Shown piece after piece: positions 36,030 to 46,825 of a DNA stretch of 64,000 nt. The DNA lies in assembly GCA_026419785.1 (NCBI GenBank), contig JAODTK010005620.1, positions 62,001-126,000 of the forward strand, in the 5' to 3' direction. The translations under genes and the position numbers were made by a program. How positions within the stretch are numbered: position 1 is the stretch's first letter; every line of letters begins with the position of its first letter. The notes beneath the pieces are model-generated. The model was not told the origin of the DNA and searched no databases. It saw only the letters and a list, made by a program, of their open reading frames with translations. This stretch comes from Sclerodactyla briareus (lineage: Eukaryota; Echinodermata; Holothuroidea; Dendrochirotida; Sclerodactylidae).

Positions 36030-36255
36030 TTTCTTTGTACAATCAATACAGAATGCTCTTTGCACATCCAATACATGAGTTCTGTACAAAAATACAAAAT
36101 GTTCTTCATACAACCAATACAAAATGTTCTTTGTACAACCAATACAAAATGTTCTTCATACAACCAATACAAAAGTTCTTTGTATAAGTAATACAAAATG
36201 TTCTTTGTACAACCAATACAAAATGTTCTTTGTACAACCAATACAAAATGTATTA
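36030..36255 (-). repeat. 25-bp minisatellite
   Basis: About eight imperfect copies of a 25-bp unit are present, marked by 'CAACCAATACAAAATGTTCT' with TTGTA. Because 25 is not a multiple of three, the open frame on the minus strand is a chance by-product. Confidence 0.85.
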
Positions 36256-36379
36256 TTTTCAATGCCTCCTCGCCACTGCAATTATATATCAGATTTGGCT
36301 AAATAGATACAAATCAGTATAGCGAATGTTCTGCTACTGAATATCAAACTGAAACATACTGACATTGTGTGTTTCACAG

Positions 36380-36409
36380 CTTGATAGCATCAGGATAGGG
36401 GGCCACATG
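36380..36409 (+). CDS. CHST15-like: Very tentative short CHST15-like exon
   Basis: The acceptor GTGTTTCACAG precedes LDSIRIGGHM, and a donor GTAGGT follows. The phase-0 start fits the 34882 donor. The I/L-R-I-G pattern fits the family's '.R..(V/I)G.Y' segment. Thirty bases is very short, and the expected following 'DWL..F' was not found. Confidence 0.2.
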
Positions 36410-37500
36410 GTAGGTGGACGCTTCAATCCTGTGAGGAGCCTTAGTGAACAGAAAAGGTTGCACAATTCCATCAACTCTATGACCATTATTAATGTGTTCA
36501 ATAATTAATTAAAGTGACAATTACAGCAGATTTAAAAAAAAAAAATTAAATTAGGATTTGCTTCTCTCCATACTAAGGCTTTGTTTTAAATTTTTCCCTG
36601 AAAATTTAATAATGTCCGAAAATACAGGCAAGATTAAATTCTCATCAGTACCATGTGTGCCTCATATCAGGTCTTGATCACTGTTGTATACTTGTGCCAT
36701 TGATACACTCCCAAGATGACTTGAAAAAAAAATATCGCAACAACTCAATGTGTTTGACTTAGGAGTATCAGCTTCTTGACATAACTTCCATTTATTACCC
36801 TTCACCTTGATATGTTAGTATGCTGGTTAAAGCTTCTGGTCATCAGCTATTGAGCCAATAGATTTAAACCCATATTGTTGTGATGAACACTGTAACATTT
36901 GTTTATTTCTCCACTGTAGATTTGCATTGGGTTTTAGCGGGGACAACTCGTTTTCTTCTCCTCTCATCTCTTGCACACTGTAGAACTCTGCCTCTCCTAA
37001 TCGTGCGCAAAACAAAAAACTATTCCTGTGATTCTGCTCAAAGGGTTGGAGGCTGTAGCAGAATGTAGATTATCTCAATTGTTCACTTGAGGTATCCGCC
37101 TAGAACTGCGATGATTCTTCATTAGTTGAACCTGCTGACCATATTCAGTGGTCTTGATTATAATATATAGAGCCCAAATCATGGTGAAAAACACCTAGTA
37201 TATCCCTGTCATCTCATTGGTTAATTGCTGTCACATAACATTGAGATAAGAGTACTATTACACGATCAGGCAAAAAGTGCCTGTTAAAAAATACTACTTC
37301 CTTATGGCAAACCTTGGGAAGTCAAAATTTGAGTAATCTGTTCCAAGGCTGCAAAAGGTCTGAATTTATGGAAGTTGTGCGTGGAGTGAGAGGGTTGTTT
37401 ACGAAGTGATATTATTCCATTCCCATTCATAATATCAAATTGTATTCTTACTCATATTATCAACATTTCCTTCCCTCACATTCCCTGTTTTAGTTTGAAG

Positions 37501-37550
37501 CATTCTGAAAGGCGTCAAGGAGATCATGGAAATATTTCAATTGGTCCTGG
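37501..37550 (+). CDS. CHST15-like: CHST15-like exon before the C-terminal exon
   Basis: The stretch encodes ILKGVKEIMEIFQLVL, which fits the family's '..V...VF.FL.L' segment just before the 'PLS' block. Donor GTGAGC (37551) is strong and leaves a single G. The next exon at 41794 starts with AT, giving GAT (Asp) and continuing DPLSDG, so the phases agree. The best pyrimidine-rich acceptor (CCTGTTTTAG, 37493) would bring an in-frame TGA, so either the AG at 37500 is used or a base is wrong there. Confidence 0.6.
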
Positions 37551-38985
37551 GTGAGCCATCCAAAAGTCTTCAGAAAATGATTTCCAAGGAAGTTCAGCAA
37601 CCTTCTATTTGGGACAGTTGAGGGAAGTGGAAATAACTCTGTCTGGTGAATTTAAACTTAGCCTGAATCCTCTCTCTCTCTGAATGTTTCCGCCATGATT
37701 CCCAGTTCATGTGACCTCATCCATGGGAGATTACCTCCAAGGTTGTACGTGATATCGCCGATTATCAGTAATCGATGCAATTTAGATGTTGATGGTTCCT
37801 AAAAGCCTGTAATACTGCTGGTATTGCTTCCTAAATTTATGGCTGATTGGCTCTGATTACTTTAAAGGGACAGCATTGATCAAGCCAATGAACTCATGTC
37901 AGATTGCCTTGTATCCCTGTAAACCAAGGTCAGACATAGAGCAGCTGAAGTTATACTATAGGAGAGAAGGTAAGGAGGGAGAATGATGGCAGTCTGTGTG
38001 TGTGTCAATTGTATACACACAGAAAATGCATCACTGCAGTGCATCATACGATTCATGTGAATTGACGCACACCACACTCACTATATTGACCAAAACAAAA
38101 GGCAACACATTATTTGGCATCCATTGTTTTCTATATCTCTAACATTCATTATATCCCACAAGCTTTCTCACTTCTTGCAACCATATGCACTCATACTCAT
38201 TTGTGCATTACACAGCCCATATGCATTTGTTGGTGGTCAATGACTTATATCTATCAGCTAATCCTACAGATTGTTATCATCACAAGCTTATTGATATTTC
38301 AGTTTTCAACAAATGTTCCAGAATGTTCACAATCATGTTTATCCTCCTCTCATTGTAGCCGTTTATCCCTCAAAAATACACCTACTGCAAACCATATTCC
38401 TCCAAGGGTTGTTTCACCCAGAATGTCAATGTATCGTAATATGTGCTGTGTTGCTGATGTGAGTGGCAGGTGGTAGAGGTCTATTTAACCCTTTATACCA
38501 GGTCCGGTCCCACTTGTCCAATATACACCAACTGTCAATTCCGATCCAGTCAACTAGGGAAAAACAAGCATTGGAGATCAATTTGGCCTGAAATCACCCA
38601 AGTACAGAGGCCCAGATACATTTTGCCCAATACAAGATAAAGGAAGTAGAAATGTTAACCCTAGACCTAACATCTAATCGATTGCTTGGCACAATTGGGA
38701 TTCGCATCCCGGGTTTTGAGTCACCATACCAAATACGTCGAATGGTACCTGTTGCCTTCTCGCTGGTCGCTGCAGACAGGGATTGGAGCGGGACAAACGA
38801 GTGGTACAATATGCAGTTGCTGTCTGCATTGCTTCCCACCCCATTGAGGTATCGCCAAAGAGGCTTTGGCCTTTTCCTGGTACCTGGGAGAGAGAGGTGT
38901 CGGGGTCTGCACCCTTGCTGAGGCATTTGGGACAACTGCAGGCTCGGATACCACAGAGGTTATATCATGAGAATGGATCCTGTAT
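37551..38985. other. Intron-like sequence
   Basis: The stretch is unique. At 38594-38954 both strands stay open in several frames, with no recognisable protein. A B-box-like GGATGCGAATCCC on the minus strand (38700) is not supported by an A box. Confidence 0.35.
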
Positions 38986-38989
38986 CTGT

Positions 38990-39870
38990 ATGTTCAAACC
39001 CATTTCAATACAATGTTCCTATGTGGATTCAACAACATGAACCATGAATACATGAAATAACCTCTCGGGTTGTCCATGTGTGATGTCTGGGTATGTTGCC
39101 TAGAACTTGGGGAGAATCTCCATTGCGCAATAACGCATGCACACACCTGGACACCCCAGGAAGCTATGTCATGTACTATTTTAAGGCAAGATGGGTTGCT
39201 TTTCGATCTTGTGCAATGCACATGCACAACTTCAAAAGACTGTAACTCGTAATGGAAATTGTACGAACTTCGGGTTTGGACTACGCATCAGTGTTTCTCC
39301 AGCTAATATATTACCCTTTTATAATTCATCCTGCAGTTGTCTCTTGATAGGTTTAATCCCCATTTCAATACCATGTTCCTATGTGGGTTCAAGTTTACGC
39401 AGAGAAATTGGGGAGAATCCAATTTGCGCCTAACGCATGACATCACACATGTACAACCCGGGAACTATGTCTGTAGTTCATGTTTCATGTTGTTGAACTC
39501 CACATACCCTACGGTCAACATTTACCAGACGTTCTGTTGTCTTTCTCTCACCCACCTACCATCAAAAACTACCAACGCACCACAGCAATCCTCTCAAATA
39601 GAATAAATGCTTTTCGGAGTGAAATAATGTTTGAATTTAATAGAAAACAAAGATTTTGAAGGGTTGTGCCAGTATGACATATTTATTAGCACGATGGTGC
39701 TTTTCGTCTTGTGCAATGCACCTTCACACTTCAACGACTGTACCCGTAATGGAAAGTTGTACAACTTCGGTTTGACTGACGCATTCAGTTTTTCTGATCC
39801 AGCTAATATATTACCCTTTTATAATTCATCCTGCAGTTGTCTTTTGATAGGTTCAATCCCCTTGGCTCCT
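38990..39870 (+). repeat. Nested direct duplications
   Basis: The block at 39195-39355 ('TCTTGTGCAATGCAC' ... 'AGCTAATATATTACCCTTTT' ... 'CCTGCAGTTGTCT') recurs at 39697-39860, a spacing of about 500 bp. The block at 38995-39150 ('CCCATTTCAATAC' ... 'TTGGGGAGAATC' ... 'AACGCATG') recurs at 39358-39440. No coding role was seen. Confidence 0.75.
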
Positions 39871-40424
39871 GGAGAGGCACCTTTTTGCTCATCTACAAAT
39901 GTGCTGCTTCCAGATTCAGAATATTCATTCTTCATTGTCACACAATTAGACAAGCCAGTCCATTAGAGGTGGATTGATTCTCTCTTTGTCAGCAAATATT
40001 CCGTGGTATGTACACCATCTTCGTGAGTGATTGGCTGAAAGCTTCGCCGGCACCAGGTCCACGTGGTTCGCCTGGATGACTTGATCGATGTCCAGTCGAT
40101 GATACAAGAAATCTTCTGAACTTCCTTGAACTAGGTACGATCATTGTTCTTGCCAATGGAAAGGGCTGGTCCACGCTATAACAATTTTTTTTGTCGTTCT
40201 GCTCCGATCTTTGTAAATGTCGGCTGAAAGGAAAAAGGGAGCCAGTGTTATAATAATGTCAAACATACTAGTATCCATCACCATTACTTACCAAATAGAG
40301 AAGTTGGAACAACTACATTCCTGAGTGAGGACACATCAGAAAAGAAACAAATCAATGATGAGTACAAATATGTGATTATCAAAATTTAAGGAACAGGCTA
40401 TTCACATGGGGAGGTTTGCTAATA

Positions 40425-40680
40425 GCGCATTATGGGGGGGGGGTGTAGGGGGGCGGGTCAGAACCCCCCAGACCCGAGTACCCATAATTTTACCAAAAAA
40501 ATGATTTCTTTTGGCTGTTCATTGAGGTTTTGGCCGCTTTATTTTTCAAATATTGCAGCAGCATAGCATGTGTCCTAGGGCCCCATAAATTGTACCTATT
40601 TTCCAATAGGGATGATGAGGGCGCACTTCCCTTGGGTTCCGACCTCGACCACCCCCCCCCCCCCCCCCCCCCCCCCCCCA
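40425..40680 (-). repeat. Dispersed repeat ending in a 28-C run
   Basis: The complement of this block ('GGAAGTGCGCCCTCA', 'TACAATTTATGGGGCCC') matches 44810-44890 in the opposite orientation. Positions 40652-40679 are an uninterrupted C run, and 40433-40441 is a G run at the other side, as in a G/C-flanked non-autonomous transposon. Confidence 0.55.
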
Positions 40681-41159
40681 AGACAAGCTCTCTCGTACGC
40701 CCTGTTTAGGCCATAAGAAAAAGGACCTGTTTATTGGATCTTAGCGATGACCACAATATCGTTGAAGTGTTTCCATGTGTTTGAACATCCTGCTAATAGC
40801 CTGGCAGAGGTGATCAGCTGAATCCAGTGAGTAACCTGGGATTTTGTCTCCAATACAAATTACCAATAGCAGAAAATTCAGAATTTAGAAACAACTCGGG
40901 GTTGACTGTTTCGGCACTGTCAATGGTTATATTAGTAATGTTGTCAAAGCAGGGCCTCAAAACACTCCATGATTACCCTTGGTCATTGGTATAGTTCATC
41001 CCCCACACAGACGTGGGTGTGCAGCAGATAGAGATCAGCGTGAATAGCAAGCCACACCTAACAGGTACCCAACCAGCACTTGGGTGGAGGAGAGAACCAG
41101 TTTCTACTGACACACGTGCTGGAACCATAGATCTTTGGATCATGAGTCCTAGAGCTCAA
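40681..41159. other. Intron-like sequence, no feature supported
   Basis: Nothing was recognised in this stretch. Confidence 0.3.
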
Positions 41160-41790
41160 CAGCGTTACTGGTTGAGCTATTGGAATCTGAAATTTGGACC
41201 CACTAGGGACCAGTTTGGGCCCTAGGGTCCATCACATGAACAACGGCCACATCTTGTATCTCCTACAAGTTTCAATTGCACACAGTGCTGATGTTCGTTC
41301 ATAATGATGGTGTAACATCCGTACCTTCAGGGTCCCAGGGATTTGGGACCCAAGGCCCAGTGTGGGCCCTGGGCCCTCATGGGAAATATGCAAAATGCTT
41401 CTCTTCTTACAAATTTTGGTGAAACGTGCCTGACATTCATTCATAATGATGGTCTGACAGTTGTAGCTTCGGGGTGTTTTCAGGAATTTTGGTCAAGGTC
41501 CCACTTGGCCCAAGAGCCCCTTTTCATGAATTTCATGTAATGGTACTTGAAATGCATCTCCTCCCACAAGTTTCAATCGATTTCCAATGAATTTACATGT
41601 AATGCTCCTCAGGTAGTGGTCCATCGGAGGTATTTGCAAACTTCTGCTGGCCCAAGCTCAATGTGGACTTCAGGTATTCCTCATGTGTAATCATTGAAGA
41701 TGCTTCTCCTTCAAATTTTGATGCCCAGGTCAGTGCTGATGATCAGTCATAATGATGTTCTAATAGCCAGAACCTATACTGCTTTGTCAC
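41160..41790 (+). repeat. Dispersed satellite-type element fragment
   Basis: It starts with 'ACTGGTTGAGCTATTGG' and continues with about two units of the ~300-bp family at 21475-22690 (phrases 'AGCTTCGGGGTGTTTTCAGG', 'AAGGTCCCACTTGG', 'CTTGAAATGCATCTCC'). It runs up to the acceptor of the last sulfotransferase exon. Confidence 0.7.
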
Positions 41791-41793
41791 TAG

Positions 41794-42005
41794 ATCCTTT
41801 GTCAGACGGTGCAATTAGCCATATTGTTAGGAACCAAGTCCAGAACTCACAGAAGCTGAAGAAGAAATCTGCCGGTGAGATCTCAAACTCTACTAAGAAC
41901 CTCCTACAGGACTTCTACCGACCGTACAACCAAAGGCTCGCTGCACTACTAACGACAAACCAAGTACTTGTGGTATTTATGGCTAGACGGCCAGATATTG
42001 GGTAG
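41794..42005 (+). CDS. CHST15-like: CHST15-like C-terminal exon
   Basis: The exon begins after TTTGTCACTAG and reads DPLSDGAISHIVRNQVQNSQ, KLKKKSAGEISNSTKNLLQD, FYRPYNQRLAALLTTNQ. 'PLS....' and 'DFYRP(Y/F)N.RLA.LL' are the C-terminal signatures of the GalNAc4S-6ST/CHST15 family. The current frame ends VLVVFMARRPDIG then a stop at 42003-42005. One base to the side the next frame reads TKYLWYLWL, close to the usual family end with an aromatic '(Y/F).W'. A one-base indel near 41955 would therefore restore a normal C-terminus. Confidence 0.92.
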
Positions 42006-43669
42006 AATATATTCCCTGAATACATTTGATTGACTGTTTTTGTATCACAGGTTGACTTGTGCTTTGGATGTAACACAGATGTCGTTGCTCAATGCCTCTG
42101 TATCGCGAGTCCCCCCCCCCTCACAGTTACCTCTGCATGTGCCAGGAGTTAGCATAACGATTGCTCCTCTTACCCTACCAAGTTTTCCAACCTAAGAGTT
42201 CTGGCTTGGCAGGGCTTCACCAGACCATTCACAACCAAATAGTAATGTCTAACATGGTCAGATTTACCGTTGACCCAACCTGCAAAATTTATCAACAAAA
42301 CCCGTTCTGTATATGGTGAAACGTTCTGGAAATCCAGTACTTATTGTGTATAATTTGTTCATTGTCAGCATGGTTTGGTGGAGCCACAGTGGGGGGGGGC
42401 AGAAGAGTGGCAGAGTGTTCTCATTATGCGTGGACTTTCTGGGATTTGTTTCGGGTAATCTCCATCGGCCGCGGAACACTGAGCACAAGAATCTTTGTTC
42501 CGCTACTCCAGGTCCGTTCCCCTCCCCCCCATTACAAATACTTTGCGTATGCTATGTCCCCAGGAACAGGTTGGGAATGGTCAACCCCTGCATAGTGTAT
42601 CTATCATTGAGCACCAGCAGGAGAGGAGCGAGTTTTAATGCCAGTATATCCATGATCAACACATCCCGTTTCCTTGACGGCTTTACTTGGCTTCCCCCAA
42701 CCTGTAAAATTCAAATTAATGTCAAAATATGTTTTGCAATGACACTACAGTTGCATGAGAGTTCCCATGCAAATACGACCAATCCAGCATAGGATTTGGG
42801 GTTTCATGTAACGATGTTGCAACGGGTACTCTGTTAGGCTGGGCTGTACTGCCAAAGAAGTAGGAATGTGGACTGGTATATTATATTATTATTATATATT
42901 ATATTTTTGGGGGATCCACTATCACATCCCTGTTACTTCCCAGGTACAGGAGGAAGGGGAGAGGACCATGGGATTATATTAAGCCCTTAGACCTTTTCTA
43001 GCTAACCCTACAACTTTATTCCCTGGGCCTGTTCTAATCTTTTTGTACCCAAGACAGGGACAGTTTTTTTTTCCTTTTTTTCTTGCAGGGTCGAGGTGTT
43101 TGGTGAATGACATTGGAAGGATTCATTGATCACAAAGGAAGTTGAAGCTGATAGGAAAAGATCTTGACAGCTCAATCATGTTCCAGAATGCATTCAATTT
43201 TGTGAAGTTGCTTTTAAAATGTATTAAATCTCTTTGTAATTTTCCAGTTTTCAGCAAAAATGATTGGGTAGCAATTATTTTAGATGTACAGACTGATGAA
43301 TATATTTTATTTATTGTGATAATTATGCGATGATGATTGAGTCCCAAAATTTCAATTTTTCTATGCAAGTTTTATAAGCATTTGAGGAAATAGACATTTT
43401 ATGCCTGGTTAGGCAGAAAGAGAAAGAAAGGACTTGCAACAGATATGTGTGTACTTGGAATCTTAGTCTAAGATAGAGACTTTGTAAAATCTGTTTTCCT
43501 GGTTCTCCTACGAAATAGTTGGGGGAGATGATCAAATTCGGTGTCCAATTTTACAAAAACGTAAAACTCTGTCCTAGACAAAGACCAGAAAGGAGTGACT
43601 GTAAAGTCACTATCGGTTGCAAATCAACAGCGGTTGGCCAATGTCAGGCACCTTCTTAATAAGCCCCAT
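42006..43669. other. 3' flank, no gene recognised
   Basis: A 159-codon open frame at 42313-42792 (+) has no recognisable motif. An AT microsatellite lies at 42876-42906. The polyadenylation site of the upstream gene could not be fixed. Confidence 0.35.
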
Positions 43670-43694
43670 CCCCCCCCCCCCCCCCCCCCCCCCC

Positions 43695-43754
<60 letters not shown>

Positions 43755-43797
43755 ACCCCCCCCCCCCCCCCACCCCCCCCCCCCCCCCACCACCCCA
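43670..43797 (+). repeat. ~128-bp poly-C tract
   Basis: The tract is nearly pure C, interrupted by six isolated A near its middle and end. Poly-Pro and poly-Gly frames over it are artefacts. Confidence 0.95.
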
Positions 43798-44764
43798 CAC
43801 AACAGAAGAAAGTCTAAAGGGTACAGTGCTGATTCAGAGAAGATATTTTCTCTCAACATGCTATATCGGCTTCGTGTATGTTAACAACATCACCCCCCCC
43901 CACAAGGGGGTGCATCTGAATGTTTCTTAACAAGTGGGAGACAGTGCCAAATAAAACAGAGAAGCAATAAATGTTTTCTCCATTTATTTTCAACATATCT
44001 TAGTGTACTCCTTTAAAGTTTGATGCCTATTCCCTTTTACAGTTTTGGACCCTCCACTGCTAGAATTTTGCACTGCTTGCAAATTAGATACTATATAGCA
44101 AATCAGATGCATTGGATGACCTAGAGTGACTCTGAATTTGTTCCAATTTTTTGTTGGGAATGGAAGACAGTAGACCATATCCACCAAAAGTTTCTTTGCA
44201 ATAATGATGCAATTAGACTACTTAATTAGCATTTTTTACATTCATTCAGTTCATCTACCTTAATGTCCGTACCATGCGACAAACCACAGTATCATACCAA
44301 TACCATAATTAATATTGAGTGCGTGCCCAAATTAGCCCCGCTACCACATACAAAATTGGGGTCACGTTCCAGAGAAATCCTACTGAAGAGAAAGTGCACC
44401 ATTAATGCCAAGTGGCATGGATTTGATTGCCAATCTGCTCCTTGAACTTCATTAAGGGAAGGGAGACAATTACCCCTCTGGCAGAAGTCTTTGCTGTTTT
44501 TACCCAATTTGGCAAAGAAGACGCTGTTCATTGAGATTCACACACAATCCACATGCTCTTTCCTTGCATTCAATTGGATTATTTACCTACCTTTGTAGAA
44601 GTTTGCTGGCTCCAACACAGGATTGGTAAGGTTTCCACATTTAGATGAATTTACTTTGGAATATAAACCTTCTTTGTCAGGTTGTGTACTGTTATCATGA
44701 AGATTTTTCGCACTAATATAGGTGGTCCGTTTAATTTGCAGTATGTGCAATGTGGACTGAAGGC
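43798..44764. other. No gene recognised
   Basis: The stretch is unique and AT-rich. No feature is supported. Confidence 0.3.
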
Positions 44765-44965
44765 TGCCTTTGATCAGGGCCGTACCAGGAGATTTGTCTT
44801 GGGGGTTTGAGGTCGGAACCCAGGGGAAGTGCGCCCTCACGGAATGGGCCTCCCCCTCTAGTGGCAAAAAGTACAATTTAGGGCCCCTAGACCCAGGCTG
44901 TAGCAATATTTGTGCAGTGTTTGTGGCAAAAACAACTTGGGTCATGCGGGGGTGGGGGGGGTTTC
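44765..44965 (+). repeat. Dispersed repeat, inverted partner of 40425-40680
   Basis: It begins CAGGGCCGTACCAGGAG, a hAT-like end, and carries 'GGAAGTGCGCCCTCA' and 'TACAATTTAGGGCCCC'. It ends in a G run (44949-44960). The 120-codon minus frame across it is a chance frame. Confidence 0.5.
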
Positions 44966-45999
44966 ATGCCTTCATTAAACACATACTGCTGCAAATGAAT
45001 TGCACCGCCTATATAAGATAAAGATAAAAACTTCAGGCCGTACTCAAAACCTGACAAGGGGGGTTAGTATGTTGATCAGTCATCTATGGCATTGGAAGGA
45101 CTTGCGACCTTCGTATGATAGTCGGCTTGCCCTTAATTTACAGAAATGGTTGCCTGTAGCATAAGAATCCAAATGAATGGGGCAGGTTACATTGTGTAGA
45201 TCAGTAGGAGCTGTAACTCTGGTTGATATAACAAGCAGGCTGATCGAGACCGATTGCCGGCCTCAGCCCATTTTTTCCCAGGGCCACCATACCTACAGGT
45301 ACGAGGTGAAAAGAGGAGCCGCCTCGCCTCGGAGGTGCGGGACCCTCGAATACATCCCTGATAACAAGTGGGTCTTCAAATCGCTAGTCTTGTGATCAGT
45401 GGTTGTCAGATATAAAAAGAGTGAACTTGCTAGTAAAAGATTAGTAGCAGAATCTAAAAGATGCATGGAGGTGGCAAATCGTAGTTGTTTTCCCCCATTT
45501 CACACATACAACGTGCACTCAACAGTTCAAATTTATTGGTCTACAAAGTGTTGTGGAAAAGAGACAAAATGCTTGAAAATTAACGGTTTGTGTTCAAACA
45601 TCCTGATGGCTATATTCAAATTTCAACAAAAGGGGGTCCGTTCCGAGAAATCATGACGGTGAAGACAGGATGCACACAGGGAAGGGACACCCCCGAGAAG
45701 GCAAAGATCGGAGTTACCTACACTGACCCTAATTAGCTCGCCTGTGTTAATAATATGGTGAACTCGTTCACCCTCAGTCTACTTGGTATTTTTGGCTACC
45801 TATTGTTCAGATCGGAGAGATCTCAGTTCATCATGCGTTGTTCTTGGTTTGGTGTGCTTCGCATATGGTTTTACTGAATGGTCAAAATGTAGAGCTATTT
45901 GTAGGGGAAATGGAAAGAATAATAAGAGGGTGCTCTGTTTGGAGTCTGATTTTCATTTTTAGCTCACCAGCTATGCGGTTGAGCTATTGTGATCTGCAT
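44966..45999. other. No gene recognised
   Basis: An open frame at 45177-45395 ends in KWVFKSLVL and has no family I know. No other signal was seen. Confidence 0.3.
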
Positions 46000-46250
46000 G
46001 TCATTTTATCTTTCTATGTATCTATCCATTCCATCAACTTTTGATTCTTGGCCACGTGTTTGTCATCTTTGACCTCAGAGGTCAAGGTCAAAGGGACACA
46101 ATAGGCCATCGTTTTCACAATCTCTAAATGTATCTCCTACAGAAAGTGCCTTTCGATTTTCTGTTATGTCTAAATGCCCCTTGGTGTTTGTGGCTACTTT
46201 CAGATTTTGTACACAGATTTTCGATTTTTTCAAGCTTTGTCTGAGGGAAT
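46000..46250 (+). repeat. Dispersed element end with hairpin 'AGCTCACCAGC...GTTGAGCTATTG'
   Basis: It starts 'TTTTTAGCTCACCAGCTATG' then 'CGGTTGAGCTATTGTGATC', an imperfect hairpin. A short 'TCTATC' stretch and the phrases 'ACCTCAGAGGTCAAGGTCAA' and 'GGGACACAATAGGCCAT' follow. The same order (hairpin, TATC run, then satellite core) is seen at 19040, so this is probably the element's defining end. Confidence 0.55.
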
Positions 46251-46825
46251 CGAATAGTGAGACTGTAAACGTTTGCCCTCAAACAGGCCCCTGCGAACGA
46301 TTTTCTTACTGGGGGTGCTGAGCTTCCTGACAAAAGACACCTCACCTACCCCCAACACGAAAACCTACATTTTCGTCATTTTCATTTCAGATTTCTTTGC
46401 ATGTTTTTTATACTTTTGTTACAGTTATTTCATAGCGAATCCGTTTAATTACGATTGGACAGTACACACTGATGTACCGCGGTAACGGGTACCCTAATCT
46501 GTTAATAGAGCCGCGGCAAGGCGACCACCAGAAGGAAAGCAAAATAACAGTGACAGCGGGCGTAGTAGCCAGGTTTTCTTGTGGGGTGTTTTTTTGGTTT
46601 GTTGTTTTGTTTTTTTTTTGTTTTAAAAAAGGGGGAAAAGTTAAGTCAGGTCCCCATTATGGACCCCCGTCAGTGAGGGTATGAGGAAGGGATTGTCCAT
46701 CGTCCCCTTCGGAATTCGGCTGTTTCGAAGATGCAATTTTTATACTAGACAATGACTGAAAAAGTCCCTACCTTTCATATTATCACTTGATAATATTACT
46801 TTCACTGTCTTTCAGTTGGAAAGAT

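Larger units (their letters stand above)
15010..42005 (+). other. CHST15-like: CHST15-like carbohydrate sulfotransferase locus (extent of recognised exons)
   Basis: Ordered exons across 27 kb encode pieces of one Golgi sulfotransferase: PAPS 5'-phosphosulfate loop, 3'-phosphate strand, cysteine-containing middle region and the C-terminal 'DFYRP(Y/F)N.RL' signature of the GalNAc4S-6ST/CHST15 family. Family members are type II membrane proteins that sulfate chondroitin-type or other glycans using PAPS. Introns are swollen by satellites and transposons. The amino-terminal membrane anchor and the exon just before 32167 were not found. Coding frames are interrupted in at least two exons, so the locus is either a pseudogene or an active gene in an indel-prone assembly. 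Confidence 0.85.

Noticed and set aside
36014-36262. 82-codon cysteine-rich repeat protein on the minus strand
   Set aside because: It is a read-through of a 25-bp minisatellite whose period is not a multiple of three.
38594-38954. Overlapping open frames on both strands
   Set aside because: Four overlapping frames on two strands with no family match point to a stop-poor stretch rather than coding.
42313-42792. 159-codon open frame after the sulfotransferase
   Set aside because: Its composition follows G-rich repeats and it has no motif. It is not part of the sulfotransferase family.
43595-43930. Poly-proline and poly-glycine open frames
   Set aside because: They exist only because poly-C/poly-G has no stop codon; the same applies at 25911-26233.
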